A DNA stretch of 64,000 nt from Buchnera aphidicola (Macrosiphum euphorbiae). GTDB taxonomy: Bacteria; Pseudomonadota; Gammaproteobacteria; Enterobacterales; Enterobacteriaceae. The position numbers and the translations under genes were made by a program. The stretch lies in the NCBI RefSeq assembly GCF_005237295.1, contig NZ_CP033006.1, positions 248,001 through 312,000 on the forward strand, written 5' to 3'. Each line of letters begins with the position of its first letter. Position 1 is the stretch's first letter. The notes under the pieces are model-generated. The model saw nothing but the letters and a program-made list of their open reading frames with translations. It was not told the DNA's origin and did no database searches. Shown here in pieces: positions 1 through 9,301 of this stretch.

Positions 1-47
1 AAATCATTTTTGATTATTGTTGGTAAATCATAACGTTGAATTTTCAT
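1..47 (-). CDS. ftsL: Probable cell-division protein FtsL, N-terminal fragment
   Basis: Only the first 15 codons are inside the window, reading MKIQRYDLPTIIKND on the minus strand. The ATG lies two bases after the rsmH stop, so the two genes are tightly coupled. In gamma-proteobacteria rsmH is followed by ftsL and then ftsI, and FtsL is a short bitopic divisome protein starting with a basic cytoplasmic tail, which fits this fragment. The identity rests on gene order rather than on conserved residues; ftsI is the alternative if ftsL has been lost. Confidence 0.45.
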   Translation of the reverse strand, partial: MKIQRYDLPTIIKND

Positions 48-49
48 AT

Positions 50-988
50 TTATTTTTTTATTTCTGCTACACGAAGTATAGAACTACGAGCTCTAGGATT
101 GTCATTTATTTCACTTTGAGTTGGTGATATACGATTGATGATTTTTAATTTACATATTTTTAAATCATTTAATTGTTTTTCTGTAATAGCCATACCATAT
201 GGAATTGTTGCTTTCGTACTATTTTTAATCATAAATTTTTTTACTATTCTATCTTCTAAAGAATGAAAACTAAGAATTGATATACGCCCGCCTGGTCTTA
301 ATATTTTTAGCGTACTTTCCAAAGCTTTTTTAATTTCTTCTAATTCTTGATTGATATAAATTCTAATAGCTTGAAAACTTCTTTTTGCTGGATGTTTAAA
401 TTTATTTTTTATCGGTATAGCTTTTCTAATAATATTTGCTAATTCTAAAGTACTTGTTATTTTTTTTATTTGACTTGCATATTTAATTGCATAAGCTATT
501 TTTTTTGAAAATCGTTCTTCTCCAAAATTTTTCAAAACGAAAGCAATTTTGTTGACATTGCTTTTAAAAAGCCATTCTGAAGCAGAAATTCCATGATTAG
601 GATTCATTCGCATGTCTAAAGGTCCATCTTGTTTAAATGAAAAACCTCTTTTATAGTCATCAATTTGCAATGAAGAAACTCCTAAATCAAATATAATTCC
701 ATTAACTTTTCCTATAATTTTTTTATTTTTTGCATAATCTAATAATCTTGAGAAATTTTCATTGATTATATGAAAGCGTGAATCTTTAATATTATTTCCT
801 ATAGAAGCAGCGATTGGATCTTTGTCAATGGAATATAGTTTTCCATCTTTTCCTAGTTTTTTTAAAATTTCATGTGAATGTCCACCTGTTCCGAATGTGC
901 TATCAATATAAATACCATTTTCTTTTATTTTTAAAGAATGAATTAATTCTTTTTTCATTACTGGAATATGTTTAAGTATACGATTCAT
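50..988 (-). CDS. rsmH: 16S rRNA m4C1402 methyltransferase RsmH
   Basis: RsmH transfers a methyl group from S-adenosylmethionine to N4 of C1402 in the ribosomal P site. The 312-residue protein has the usual family length. The SAM-binding motif STFGTGGHS starts near residue 30, the acidic SIDKDP follows at about 53-58, the DLGVSS motif is at 101-106, and the late [10 protein letters not shown] motif is present. The gene leads the division cluster on the minus strand, two bases before the probable ftsL start. mraZ, which precedes rsmH in E. coli, is not seen in the 240 bases upstream, so the gene must use its own promoter or read-through from ilvH. No frame damage is visible. Confidence 0.97.
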   Translation of the reverse strand: MNRILKHIPVMKKELIHSLKIKENGIYIDSTFGTGGHSHEILKKLGKDGKLYSIDKDPIAASIGNNIKDSRFHIINENFSRLLDYAKNKKIIGKVNGIIFDLGVSSLQIDDYKRGFSFKQDGPLDMRMNPNHGISASEWLFKSNVNKIAFVLKNFGEERFSKKIAYAIKYASQIKKITSTLELANIIRKAIPIKNKFKHPAKRSFQAIRIYINQELEEIKKALESTLKILRPGGRISILSFHSLEDRIVKKFMIKNSTKATIPYGMAITEKQLNDLKICKLKIINRISPTQSEINDNPRARSSILRVAEIKK

Positions 989-1024
989 TTTAAAATATAA
1001 TATGATATAAAGTAAGAATACAGT

Positions 1025-1053
1025 ACATGGTCATTTTGAAGAAATGACCATGT
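1025..1053. terminator. Perfect 12-bp hairpin between ilvH and rsmH
   Basis: Bases 1025-1036 pair perfectly with 1042-1053 around a 5-base loop. The stem contains four G-C pairs, which is rich for a spacer in this genome. It lies downstream of the ilvIH genes and upstream of rsmH, both on the minus strand. No run of T follows on either strand, so it is not a textbook intrinsic terminator; it could be a transcript end, an mRNA-stabilising hairpin or a protein-binding palindrome. Confidence 0.5.
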
Positions 1054-1088
1054 GTAATATATTTTATTTAAAAACTTCATCATTTAAA

Positions 1089-1146
1089 TAGTATTAACCT
1101 AAATGTAAATGATCTTTTAGTATTAACCTAAATGTAAATGATCTTT
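1089..1146. repeat. Exact 29-bp tandem duplication in the ilvH-rsmH spacer
   Basis: Bases 1089-1117 and 1118-1146 are identical over 29 positions and abut directly. The unit includes TAACCTAAATG and ends in GATCTTT. It lies between the ilvH stop (1229) and the rsmH start (988) and codes for nothing obvious. A head-to-tail perfect copy in a spacer points to a recent replication-slippage event. Confidence 0.95.
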
Positions 1147-1228
1147 AGTGTATTTTTAAAAAATTTTTTTAATGTTTTTGTTAAAACATTTAAAAAATTT
1201 ATAAATAAATTATTTTTTATGTAAAAAT

Positions 1229-1705
1229 TTATCCCCGAGAAATTCCAACAATTCCAGAACGGGTTACTTCAATAACTTCCGAGATATTACGTATTATTTT
1301 TAAAAAAGAATCAATTTTTTTTGTAGTTCCAGATAATTGTAATATATATGTTGTAGATGTTATATCTATAATTTGTCCTCGAAAAACTTCGGTAACATGT
1401 TTTACGTCATCTCTTTTATGGTTGTTAATCTGAACTTTTAATAATATAATTTCACGTTCTATATGAGAAGATTGTTCAATTTGTACGACTCTCAATACAT
1501 CTATTAATTTATGAAGTTGTTTTTCAATTTGTTCAATTGTTTTTTCATTTCCTACAGTTTGTATAGTCATTTTTGATAAAGAAGGATCTTCAGTAGGTGC
1601 AAGTGTAATAGTTTCTATATTATATCCTCTTTGTGAAAAAAGGCCTATTACTCGTGATAATGCACCTGATTCATTTTCTAATAGAATAGATAAAATTCTT
1701 CGCAT
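1229..1705 (-). CDS. ilvH: Acetolactate synthase III small (regulatory) subunit
   Basis: IlvH is the regulatory partner of acetolactate synthase, the first common enzyme of valine, leucine and isoleucine synthesis. The 158 residues carry an N-terminal ACT domain at about 4-75, beginning [16 protein letters not shown], which in E. coli IlvH binds valine for feedback inhibition. The C-terminal half includes the [19 protein letters not shown] region. The start is three bases after the ilvI stop, with a GAGG about 12 bases upstream, so the two subunits are co-translated. Length matches E. coli IlvH (163). In the symbiont this step supports amino-acid supply to the host; that is inference from Buchnera biology. 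Confidence 0.96.
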   Translation of the reverse strand: MRRILSILLENESGALSRVIGLFSQRGYNIETITLAPTEDPSLSKMTIQTVGNEKTIEQIEKQLHKLIDVLRVVQIEQSSHIEREIILLKVQINNHKRDDVKHVTEVFRGQIIDITSTTYILQLSGTTKKIDSFLKIIRNISEVIEVTRSGIVGISRG

Positions 1706-1708
1706 ATT

Positions 1709-3424
1709 TTAGGAGGCCTCTTTTTTTCTTAACCACATTTCATTCATACCACCGCCTTGAATCTGCATAGGATAAACATGCTCAGAATTATCTATTTGAA
1801 TGTCTACAAATACTAAATGACCATCAGATAATTTATTTAATGCTACTTTTAATTTTTCTTCTAATTCTATAGGTTTAGTGATTTTAATACCAAAATGTCC
1901 ATAAGATTCTGATAATTTTACAAAATCCGGAAGTGAATCCATATAAGAATGAGAATGTCGTCCGGAATAAATCATGTCCTGCCATTGTTTAACCATTCCT
2001 AAAGAAGAATTATTAAGATTTAATATTAATACTGCTAAATTATATTGTCGTGCTGTAGATAATTCTTGAATATTCATTTGAATACTACCGTCTCCAGTAA
2101 TACAGATGACAGTTTCTTTAGGTAAAGCTAATTTAACTCCTAATGCTGCAGGCAATCCAAATCCCATTGTACCTAAACCACCTGAATTTATCCAATGTCT
2201 AGGTTTGTTAAATGGATAATATAATGCAGCAAACATCTGATGTTGTCCAACATCTGAAGTAATATAAGATGTGCCTTTTGTGAGTTTGAATAGAGTTTTA
2301 ATTACTGTTTGTGGCTTTATTTTATTACTTTTTTGATTATATTTAAGACTATTAACTTCTTTCCATTTTTTAATGGTATTCCACCAATCTTTTAAAAATA
2401 ATGTTTTCTTTTCTTTTTTTAATAGTTCTAGCATTTTTTTTAAGACGTATTTTGCATCTCCGACAATAGGTATATTAGCTGAAACAGTTTTAGAAATAGA
2501 AGTGGGATCAATATCAACGTGCAAAATAATAGCATTTGGACAGTATTTATTTAAATTGTTTGTTGTTCGATCATCAAATCTAACTCCGATTGCAAAAATT
2601 ACATCAGCATGATGCATTGTCATATTAGCTTCATAAGTACCATGCATGCCTAACATAGAAATATTTTGAATATGAGTTCCTGGAAAAGCACCTAATCCCA
2701 TTAAAGAAGTAGTAACAGGACAGTTTAATTTTTCTGCAAAAATTTGTAATTCTTCACTGCTGTTAGAGCTAATAATTCCGCCACCTGCATAAATTACAGG
2801 TTTTTGAGAGTTTAATAGTGTATATAGTGCTTTTTTAATCTGTCCTATATGACCTTTAGTTGTTGGATTATATGATCGTATATTAATTTTTTCTGGCCAT
2901 TTATAATAGAATTTACTTTCTTTTTTTAAAATATCTTTTGGTAAATCAATTACTACAGGTCCCGGACGTCCGCTTGATGCTAACCAAAAAGCTTTTTTAA
3001 AAATAACAGGTATATCTTCAGTTTTTTTGACTAAAAAACTATGTTTTACTACTGGTCGAGAAATGCCAATCATATCACATTCTTGAAAAGCATCATAACC
3101 GATTAATGAAGAGGCAACTTGACCGGATATAACAACCATGGGAATGGAATCCATGTATGCTGTAGCAATACCAGTAATGGCATTAGTTGCACCTGGTCCA
3201 GAAGTAACTAACACAACTCCTATTCTTCCAGTAGAACGAGAATAACCATCTGCCATATGAGTTGCAGCTTGTTCGTGTCTTACTAGAATATGTTCAATTC
3301 CACCAACAGTTTTTAGAGCATCATAAATATCTAGTACAGCACCACCAGGATAACCAAATATATGCTGTATTCCCTGATCAATTAATGATCGAACGACCAT
3401 TTCGGCTCCTGATAACATTTCCAT
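1709..3424 (-). CDS. ilvI: Acetolactate synthase III large (catalytic) subunit
   Basis: IlvI condenses pyruvate with a second pyruvate or with 2-oxobutyrate, using thiamine diphosphate (TPP), Mg2+ and a structural FAD. The 571 residues show the N-terminal TPP pyrimidine domain with the catalytic glutamate in [12 protein letters not shown] (about residue 51) and a central FAD-binding domain. The C-terminal TPP pyrophosphate motif runs from GDGSIQMN to LNLNN. The ATG is preceded by a strong GGAGG seven bases upstream, which fixes the start. It is first of the ilvIH pair. No leader peptide or attenuator was recognised in the spacer upstream. IlvI rather than IlvB or IlvG is chosen because of the adjacent ilvH. 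Confidence 0.97.
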   Translation of the reverse strand: MEMLSGAEMVVRSLIDQGIQHIFGYPGGAVLDIYDALKTVGGIEHILVRHEQAATHMADGYSRSTGRIGVVLVTSGPGATNAITGIATAYMDSIPMVVISGQVASSLIGYDAFQECDMIGISRPVVKHSFLVKKTEDIPVIFKKAFWLASSGRPGPVVIDLPKDILKKESKFYYKWPEKINIRSYNPTTKGHIGQIKKALYTLLNSQKPVIYAGGGIISSNSSEELQIFAEKLNCPVTTSLMGLGAFPGTHIQNISMLGMHGTYEANMTMHHADVIFAIGVRFDDRTTNNLNKYCPNAIILHVDIDPTSISKTVSANIPIVGDAKYVLKKMLELLKKEKKTLFLKDWWNTIKKWKEVNSLKYNQKSNKIKPQTVIKTLFKLTKGTSYITSDVGQHQMFAALYYPFNKPRHWINSGGLGTMGFGLPAALGVKLALPKETVICITGDGSIQMNIQELSTARQYNLAVLILNLNNSSLGMVKQWQDMIYSGRHSHSYMDSLPDFVKLSESYGHFGIKITKPIELEEKLKVALNKLSDGHLVFVDIQIDNSEHVYPMQIQGGGMNEMWLRKKEAS

Positions 3425-3731
3425 TTTTTCCTCCAGGACACTAATTTATTAGGTTGGATTTCCTAGTTCGCTATCTATCAGTTTATCCTGTAGTTTATCT
3501 AGATAAAATTAGCGCTATTTAATATAAAAAATTTCAAAAATAAAATATTTCAAAATTTTTATTTTTAAGTATTATGTTTAACTTTTATACAATAAAAAAT
3601 TATTTGATTTTTAATTAATACTGCATGGAACTATAATATTAATTTTTATTATTACAAATATATCAGAGATTATCAATTAATAGAAAGCATTAAGTATAAT
3701 TTATATGATTTACTTTTAATATAACAAATTA
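3425..3731. other. Spacer upstream of ilvI with a short palindrome
   Basis: This 307-base gap separates ilvI from apbE, both on the minus strand, and must hold the ilvIH promoter. A 14-bp perfect palindrome, TTTATCTAGATAAA, lies at 3494-3507, about 70 bases upstream of the ilvI start, and is followed by TAGCGCTA, an 8-bp palindrome. These could be operator-like sites. The rest is low-complexity A+T sequence. I see no open reading frame, leader peptide or terminator that I can defend, and no promoter good enough to place exactly. Confidence 0.5.
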
Positions 3732-4790
3732 TTAGATGTTATGTTTGTTAACTAAAAATTTTTTAAATTGAGGTGAAGTCCATGTTGAAAAAAAATTTTT
3801 TTCTTTAGTAATAAGACAAACAGCTAATTTTTCTTTCAATGCTAATTCTTTAGCTTTTTTAAAACCTAATATTAGTAATCCTGTATCCCAGCTATCAGCT
3901 TCTAAAGCTGTTGAGGAAATAACACTAACTGAAACTAAATTGTGATTTATAGGTTGCCCGTTAGCAGGATCAATTAAGTGTGAAATATATTTTCCATTAA
4001 GATAGTAATAATTGCGATAACTACCTGCTGTACTAATTGCATTATTTTTCAAATGTATTAACAAATGTATTGATTTTTTTTGATCAATTGGTTTTTGAAT
4101 AGCAATAATTTTAGCTTTTTTTTTATATTTTTCTGTTTTAACTAGAACAGTTCCGCCCACTGAGATAGTGTAATTTTTTATTTTTTTTGTTTTTAGTATA
4201 CATGATAGATGATCTACAGCAAAACCTTCACCAAGAGTAGAGAGATTAATTTCTATTCCATCTATATCTTTTTCTAAAAACATTCCAAAAGAATTTTTAA
4301 TAAGTTTTAAGTGTTGACTACCTGAAAGGTGAATTTTTTCTTTTATTTTTTTTTGGGAAGGATAGCTATCTGGTTTTTCTTTAGTACCAAATCCCCATAT
4401 ATTAATTAAAGGACTAATTGTAATATCTAATTTTCCATTAGTTTTTTTATTAATTTTTAAAGCAATTGAAATAATATTAAAAAAATTTTCATTAATTTTT
4501 TTCTGTTGGTGTTTTTTTAACCTATTAAATTGAGAGACTATAGAGTTTTTTTTCCAAGATGAAAGCATTTCTTCATCTTCATTTAAATATTTTTGTATTA
4601 AATTTTTTATATGTCTTTTGTTTTTTAAATTAGGAATTTTAACTTGCCAATATGTTCCCATAGTTTTTCCTGTTAATACAGTAATATTTTTTTTTTCTTT
4701 TTGTAAAGGTTTATTATGGAAAAAAACTATTATAAATGTAATAAAAATAAAAATTCTGCAAATGATATTCAAAGACATAAATGATGTCAT
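3732..4790 (-). CDS. apbE: FAD:protein FMN transferase ApbE
   Basis: ApbE attaches FMN covalently to threonine residues of extracytoplasmic flavoproteins such as RnfG/RnfD or NqrB/NqrC. The 352 residues align with E. coli ApbE throughout: TGKTMGTYWQ near residue 41, ISPLINIWGFG mid-protein, then TVGEG-like LSTLGEGFAVDH. The FAD/metal segment is SHLIDPANGQPI followed by ALEADSWDTGL. An N-terminal hydrophobic segment (about 8-25) should anchor or export it, but the lipobox cysteine of E. coli ApbE is missing, the aligned stretch reading IVFFHNKP. Start choice is uncertain: AGGAG sits one base before the first ATG and 13 before an ATG four codons on. Its flavoprotein substrate must be encoded outside this window. 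Confidence 0.93.
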   Translation of the reverse strand: MTSFMSLNIICRIFIFITFIIVFFHNKPLQKEKKNITVLTGKTMGTYWQVKIPNLKNKRHIKNLIQKYLNEDEEMLSSWKKNSIVSQFNRLKKHQQKKINENFFNIISIALKINKKTNGKLDITISPLINIWGFGTKEKPDSYPSQKKIKEKIHLSGSQHLKLIKNSFGMFLEKDIDGIEINLSTLGEGFAVDHLSCILKTKKIKNYTISVGGTVLVKTEKYKKKAKIIAIQKPIDQKKSIHLLIHLKNNAISTAGSYRNYYYLNGKYISHLIDPANGQPINHNLVSVSVISSTALEADSWDTGLLILGFKKAKELALKEKLAVCLITKEKNFFSTWTSPQFKKFLVNKHNI

Positions 4791-4936
4791 TCTCCTAATT
4801 AATTGAAATAAATTTTAGTAATTACTTTATAAAAATGAAATTCTAGATATTTTTTTTTGCACAATAATTATTGTTGATATTTTTTTTAGGACTTTTAAGT
4901 ATAAATATTTATTGTTTTATATGCTCTAGTCTAATC

Positions 4937-4964
4937 TTGATATTAGTATAAATTTTTATAATAT
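4937..4964 (+). promoter_or_regulatory. Candidate sigma-70 promoter upstream of degP
   Basis: TTGATA at 4937-4942 and TAATAT at 4959-4964 are separated by 16 bases. The site is about 120 bases before the chosen degP start. In E. coli degP is driven by sigma-E; no sigma-E or sigma-32 type element was recognised here. In sequence this A+T-rich such matches also occur by chance, so this is only a candidate. Confidence 0.35.
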
Positions 4965-4979
4965 AGATATTAAGGAGGA

Positions 4980-5027
4980 ATGGAGTTAAATATCGATGGA
5001 GTGTATAATAAACATTTATTCGATTAG
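4980..5027 (+). CDS. Possible 15-codon leader ORF with strong ribosome-binding site
   Basis: An ATG at 4980 is preceded directly by TAAGGAGGA, one of the best Shine-Dalgarno matches in the window, although its spacing to the ATG is only 1-2 bases. The reading frame gives MELNIDGVYNKHLFD and stops at 5025-5027, 60 bases before the degP start. It matches nothing I recognise. It may be a true leader peptide, a remnant of a lost gene upstream of degP, or a ribosome-loading site for the degP message. Confidence 0.25.
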   Translation: MELNIDGVYNKHLFD

Positions 5028-5087
5028 GTAATGCATTATAATAATTTTTTTATTTGCAGATTAGATTGTAATTATGAGAAAGAAATA

Positions 5088-6524
5088 ATGAAAAAATCAG
5101 CCATCACATCAAGCCAAGTAATACTGATTTTGACGCTATTACTAAGTTTTGGAATGTTTTGGAGTGATGTTGCTCCTACTACAAAAAATAGCACTGTTTC
5201 GAGAGAAATATATCCTAGTTTAGCGCCAATGTTGGAAAAAGTTATGCCTTCAGTAATTAGTATTAATATTGAAGGAAGTACTATTGTACGTACTTCTCGT
5301 TTACCTCATCAATTTCAGCCATTTTTTGGCGATAATTCTCCTTTTTGTCAAGGTAATTCACCATTTCGACATTCTCCTTTTTGCCGAGTTAATCCTGATT
5401 CTGATAGTACTAATGAAAAATTTCGTGCATTAGGTTCTGGTGTAATTATCAATGCTGACAAAGGATATGCAGTAACAAATAATCATGTTGTTGAACATGC
5501 AAATAAAATTCAAGTTCAATTAAGTGATGGACGTCGTTATGAAGCTCAGATAATTGGAAAAGATCCGCGTTCTGATATTGCTTTAATCCAATTAAAAAAT
5601 GCAAACAATTTAAGTGCTATAAAAATTGCTGATTCTGATTCTTTACGAGTAGGTGATTATACTGTAGCTATTGGAAATCCATATGGTCTTGGAGAAACTG
5701 TTACTTCAGGTATTATTTCTGCTTTAGGACGAAGTGGTTTAAACATTGAGCATTATGAAAATTTTATTCAAACTGATGCGGCAATTAATAGAGGTAATTC
5801 TGGTGGGGCATTAGTTAATTTAAATGGTGAATTAATTGGAATTAATACTGCTATTTTAGCACCAGATGGTGGAAACATCGGAATAGGATTTGCAATTCCT
5901 GGGAATATGGTAAAAAATTTAACTGCACAAATGGTTCAATTTGGACAAGTAAGACGAGGTGAATTAGGAATAATAGGCATGGAGTTAAATTCAGATTTAG
6001 CACAAATTATGAAAATAAATGCACAAAAAGGTACTTTTGTTAGTCGAGTTTTACCTAATTCTTCTGCATTTGAGGCAGGCATTAAAGCTGGTGATATTAT
6101 AATTTCTTTAAATAAAAAACCCGTTTCTAGTTTTTCAGCATTACGTGCTGAAATAAGTTCTTTACCAGTGGCAACTAAAATGGAATTAGGAATATTTCGA
6201 GAAGGGAAAATAAAAAATATCATTGTCGAATTAAAACATTCTATAAAAAATAATTTAAATTCAGAGAATATTTATATAGGAATTGAAGGTGTAGATTTAA
6301 GTAATTATGTATCTAATGAACAAAAAGGTGTGAAAGTAGAGAATGTAAAATTAAATACTCCTGCTTTCAAGATTGGTTTTAAAAAAGATGATATTATTAT
6401 TGCGGTTAATCAGCAATTAATAAGTAATTTAGAAGAATTAAAAAAAATTTTAGATACTAAACCTAAAATATTAGTTTTTAGCGTGAAAAGAGGAAATGAT
6501 AGTATATATTTAGTAAGTGAGTAA
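5088..6524 (+). CDS. degP: Periplasmic serine protease/chaperone DegP (HtrA)
   Basis: DegP degrades or refolds misfolded envelope proteins. The ATG at 5088 begins MKKSAITSSQ and a hydrophobic signal segment (VILILTLLLSFGMFW), like E. coli DegP; an in-frame ATG at 5031 adds 19 residues with no signal character and is rejected. The trypsin-like domain shows all three catalytic residues: His in NNHVVEH, Asp in DPRSDIALIQ and Ser in RGNSGGAL. The LA-loop cysteines (SPFC twice) are kept. Two PDZ domains follow, about residues 260-360 and 380-478. A strong terminator follows the stop. It may be the main envelope quality-control protease left in such a reduced genome. Confidence 0.97.
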   Translation: MKKSAITSSQVILILTLLLSFGMFWSDVAPTTKNSTVSREIYPSLAPMLEKVMPSVISINIEGSTIVRTSRLPHQFQPFFGDNSPFCQGNSPFRHSPFCRVNPDSDSTNEKFRALGSGVIINADKGYAVTNNHVVEHANKIQVQLSDGRRYEAQIIGKDPRSDIALIQLKNANNLSAIKIADSDSLRVGDYTVAIGNPYGLGETVTSGIISALGRSGLNIEHYENFIQTDAAINRGNSGGALVNLNGELIGINTAILAPDGGNIGIGFAIPGNMVKNLTAQMVQFGQVRRGELGIIGMELNSDLAQIMKINAQKGTFVSRVLPNSSAFEAGIKAGDIIISLNKKPVSSFSALRAEISSLPVATKMELGIFREGKIKNIIVELKHSIKNNLNSENIYIGIEGVDLSNYVSNEQKGVKVENVKLNTPAFKIGFKKDDIIIAVNQQLISNLEELKKILDTKPKILVFSVKRGNDSIYLVSE

Positions 6525-6537
6525 TTGTTTCATAGTT

Positions 6538-6565
6538 CCGCCCGAAAAAATACGGGCGGTTTTTT
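6538..6565 (+). terminator. Intrinsic terminator after degP
   Basis: CCGCCCG at 6538-6544 pairs perfectly with CGGGCGG at 6553-6559 around an A-rich 8-base loop and is followed by six T residues at 6560-6565. It begins 14 bases after the degP stop and three bases before the end of the convergent dapD. This is the clearest rho-independent terminator in the window; the T-run orients it to the plus strand. Confidence 0.93.
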
Positions 6566-6568
6566 AAT

Positions 6569-7393
6569 TTATGTTATATTTCTTAATAATTGATTGATTT
6601 CTGTTTTTTTGAGTGTTTGTGAATCTACTTTCTTTACAATAATAGCAGCATAAAGATTATAGTTTCCATTTTTAGATGGCAAGCTTCCAGAAACTACAAC
6701 AGAATAAGCTGGTATTCTTCCATAAAAAATCTTTCCATTTTCTCTATCATAAATTTTGGTACTTTGTCCAATAAAAACTCCCATAGAAATTACACATCCT
6801 TTTTCTACAACAACTCCTTCTACAATTTCGGAACGAGCACCAATAAAACAGTTATCTTCAATAATTGTAGGATTATTTTGTAGTGGTTCTAAAACTCCGC
6901 CTATACCTACTCCTCCAGATATATGTACATTTTTACCAATTTGAGCACAAGAACCTATCGTAGCCCAAGTGTCTACCATAGTTCCTTGATCAATATATGC
7001 ACCTATATTTATATAAGAAGGCATGATGACTGTATTATAGTTGATGAATGCACCATATCTTATAGTTGCTGGTGGTACTATGCGTGTTTTTTCTTGTTTA
7101 AATTTTTTTTCATCATATTTTTCATATTTTAATGGAATTTTATCATAGTAATTAGTATAACTACCTTTTATAAAGTCATTTTTTTTTATGTAAATATATA
7201 GTAGAATTGCTTTTTTTAACCATTCGTGTGTAATCCAATTATTGTCTTTTTTTTCCGAAATCCTAATTGTGCCATTATTTAATAATTTAATAATATGAAA
7301 AATAGTTTTGCAAATTCTACTATCAATATTATTAACATTAATTTTATTCTTATTTTCATAAGCGTCTTCAACTATTTTCTTTAATTCTTGCAT
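6569..7393 (-). CDS. dapD: Tetrahydrodipicolinate N-succinyltransferase
   Basis: DapD uses succinyl-CoA to acylate tetrahydrodipicolinate in the succinylase route to diaminopimelate and lysine. The 274 residues equal the E. coli length. An N-terminal helical domain (about 1-100) is followed by a left-handed beta-helix of hexapeptide repeats, seen in [20 protein letters not shown] and [15 protein letters not shown]. The trimer-forming C-terminal part includes [15 protein letters not shown]. It stands alone on the minus strand, converging on degP, 67 bases downstream of map. The pathway feeds both peptidoglycan and host lysine; the second role is known for Buchnera, not seen here. Confidence 0.97.
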   Translation of the reverse strand: MQELKKIVEDAYENKNKINVNNIDSRICKTIFHIIKLLNNGTIRISEKKDNNWITHEWLKKAILLYIYIKKNDFIKGSYTNYYDKIPLKYEKYDEKKFKQEKTRIVPPATIRYGAFINYNTVIMPSYINIGAYIDQGTMVDTWATIGSCAQIGKNVHISGGVGIGGVLEPLQNNPTIIEDNCFIGARSEIVEGVVVEKGCVISMGVFIGQSTKIYDRENGKIFYGRIPAYSVVVSGSLPSKNGNYNLYAAIIVKKVDSQTLKKTEINQLLRNIT

Positions 7394-7460
7394 CTTCTAA
7401 TTTAACCTGATTTATTATGAATGAATAAGAGATTTTTTATTGTAAAAAATTAAATATTAT

Positions 7461-8255
7461 TTAATTTTTATTAATTAATTTTGCAGGAATATCTTCATCT
7501 TTTTGCCATGTTAAAATATCGCATCCATAGTTCGTTACTAATATGGTATGTTCATATTGAGCTGATAAAGAACGATCTTTAGTCTTTATGGTCCATCCAT
7601 CTTTCATGCATCTTACTCGAGGATTTCCAGCATTAATCATTGGTTCAATAGTAAAAATCATTCCCTCTTCTAAAATAATATCATTTTCTTTGTTTTTGTA
7701 ATGTAATACATGAGGTTCTTCATGAAAATTACGACCAATACCATGACCACAATATTCTTTTACAACAGAAAAATTATTATTTTCAACATAATTTTGAATA
7801 ATTTCACCGATTTTGTATAGGGGTATGCCTGGTTGAACTAGTTTTAAAGCTAAATAAAGACTTTTTTGAGCTACTTTACATAAACGTTTGGACAAAATAC
7901 TCGGTTTGCCTATAAAAAACATTTTTGAAGTATCACCATGATAGTGATCTTTAATAATTGAAATATCTATATTAACTATATCTCCTTCTTTGAATATTTC
8001 CTTTTCATTTGGGATTCCATGACATACTACATCATTAATAGAAATGCAGATCGATTTAGGAAAACCATGATATCCTAAACATGCTGAAACAGCTTTTTTT
8101 TTATGAACAATATAATTATGACAAATTTGGTTGATATCTTCTGTGCTTATTTTTGGTTGAAGATATTTTTCTATCATTTCCAATACTTCAGCTGCTAATT
8201 TTCCAGATTTTCGCATTTTTTTAATTTCTGATGCTGTTTTAATTATACAACTCAT
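7461..8255 (-). CDS. map: Methionine aminopeptidase type I
   Basis: Map removes the initiator methionine co-translationally. The 264 residues match E. coli Map in length, and the metal and substrate ligands fall at the same numbers: His79 in VVCHGIP, Asp97 in VNIDISI, Asp108 in HYHGDTSK, then His in CGHGIGRNFHEEPH and Glu in IFTIEPMI. It is divergent from rpsB, the same arrangement as in E. coli, across a 258-base spacer. No anomalies are seen. Confidence 0.98.
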   Translation of the reverse strand: MSCIIKTASEIKKMRKSGKLAAEVLEMIEKYLQPKISTEDINQICHNYIVHKKKAVSACLGYHGFPKSICISINDVVCHGIPNEKEIFKEGDIVNIDISIIKDHYHGDTSKMFFIGKPSILSKRLCKVAQKSLYLALKLVQPGIPLYKIGEIIQNYVENNNFSVVKEYCGHGIGRNFHEEPHVLHYKNKENDIILEEGMIFTIEPMINAGNPRVRCMKDGWTIKTKDRSLSAQYEHTILVTNYGCDILTWQKDEDIPAKLINKN

Positions 8256-8447
8256 GATATTTAGCCGTTTTTTGTATCAATTTTTAAAATTTAAGATATA
8301 TTAGAATTATACTGTAAAATATATTTTTTTTTTAAAATTTAATTATAAAATTAAATAAAAATATTAATAATTATTCGTTTTTTCATATAAAAACATGATA
8401 TAAATTATGTTATATGATATGTAAAATAAAAATAAAAAATTAATATA

Positions 8448-8476
8448 TTGATCTTTATTTTTATTTAATATAATAC
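8448..8476 (+). promoter_or_regulatory. Candidate promoter for rpsB-tsf
   Basis: TTGATC at 8448-8453 is followed by TATAAT at 8469-8474 (spacer 15) or TAATAC at 8471-8476 (spacer 17), about 40 bases before the rpsB start. The position and the AGGGG ribosome-binding site at about 8503-8507 are consistent with a promoter serving rpsB, tsf and pyrH. The map-rpsB spacer otherwise contains only A+T-rich sequence. Confidence 0.4.
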
Positions 8477-8513
8477 TTATAAAGTATTTAATATTTTAAA
8501 ATTAGGGGTAATT

Positions 8514-9248
8514 ATGGAGATAGTATTAATGCGCGATATGTTAAAAGCAGGAGTTCATTTCGGGCACCAAACACGTTATTGGAATCCAAAAATGAAACCT
8601 TTTATTTTTGGAACTCGTAATAGAGTACATATTATTAACTTAGAAAAAACTCTTCCAATGTTTAATTTTGCTCTTTCTGAATTAAAAAAAATCTCTTTAA
8701 AAAAAGGAAGAATATTATTTGTAGGTACTAAAAGGGCTGCAAGAAAAGGGATAAAAGAAGCTGCTATTAATTGCGAACAATTTTATGTAAATCATCGTTG
8801 GTTAGGCGGAATGCTGACAAATTGGAAAACGGTTAGACAATCTATAAAACGTTTAAAAGATCTAGAAATAGAATCGAAAGATGGCACGTTTTCTAAGTTA
8901 ACTAAAAAAGAAGCTTTAATAAGATCACGAGAATTGTGCAAATTAGAGAATAGTTTAGGTGGCATTAAAAATATGGGCGGATTGCCTGATTGTTTATTTG
9001 TTATTGATGCTGCACATGAAAATATTGCAATTAAAGAAGCTAATAATTTAGGTATTCCCGTATTTTCTATTGTTGACACTAATTCTAATCCTGATGGAGT
9101 AGATTATATTATACCGGGAAACGATGATGCTATTCGATCAGTAAATCTATATTTAAAATCTGTTGCACTTATTATTTCTAAAACAAATAAGCAAAATTTA
9201 TTAGATAAAGCATTAATTCATTCTAAAAATAATTTAGACATTGAATAA
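8514..9248 (+). CDS. rpsB: 30S ribosomal protein S2
   Basis: S2 binds the 16S rRNA head-body junction and is needed for S1 docking. The 244 residues align along their whole length with E. coli S2; [19 protein letters not shown] corresponds to the E. coli start, fixing the ATG, which has AGGGG about six bases upstream. Conserved stretches include [40 protein letters not shown] and [14 protein letters not shown]. The gene opens the E. coli-like rpsB-tsf-pyrH-frr string. Confidence 0.98.
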   Translation: MEIVLMRDMLKAGVHFGHQTRYWNPKMKPFIFGTRNRVHIINLEKTLPMFNFALSELKKISLKKGRILFVGTKRAARKGIKEAAINCEQFYVNHRWLGGMLTNWKTVRQSIKRLKDLEIESKDGTFSKLTKKEALIRSRELCKLENSLGGIKNMGGLPDCLFVIDAAHENIAIKEANNLGIPVFSIVDTNSNPDGVDYIIPGNDDAIRSVNLYLKSVALIISKTNKQNLLDKALIHSKNNLDIE

Positions 9249-9301
9249 GAAAGATTTTATAAAATTTAAATAAATTATTTATAAAAAGAAGGCAATTAAG
9301 T

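Noticed and set aside
5031-5087. N-terminal extension of DegP from an ATG at 5031
   Set aside because: The added residues lack signal-peptide character, and the ATG at 5088 begins a normal signal sequence aligned with E. coli DegP.
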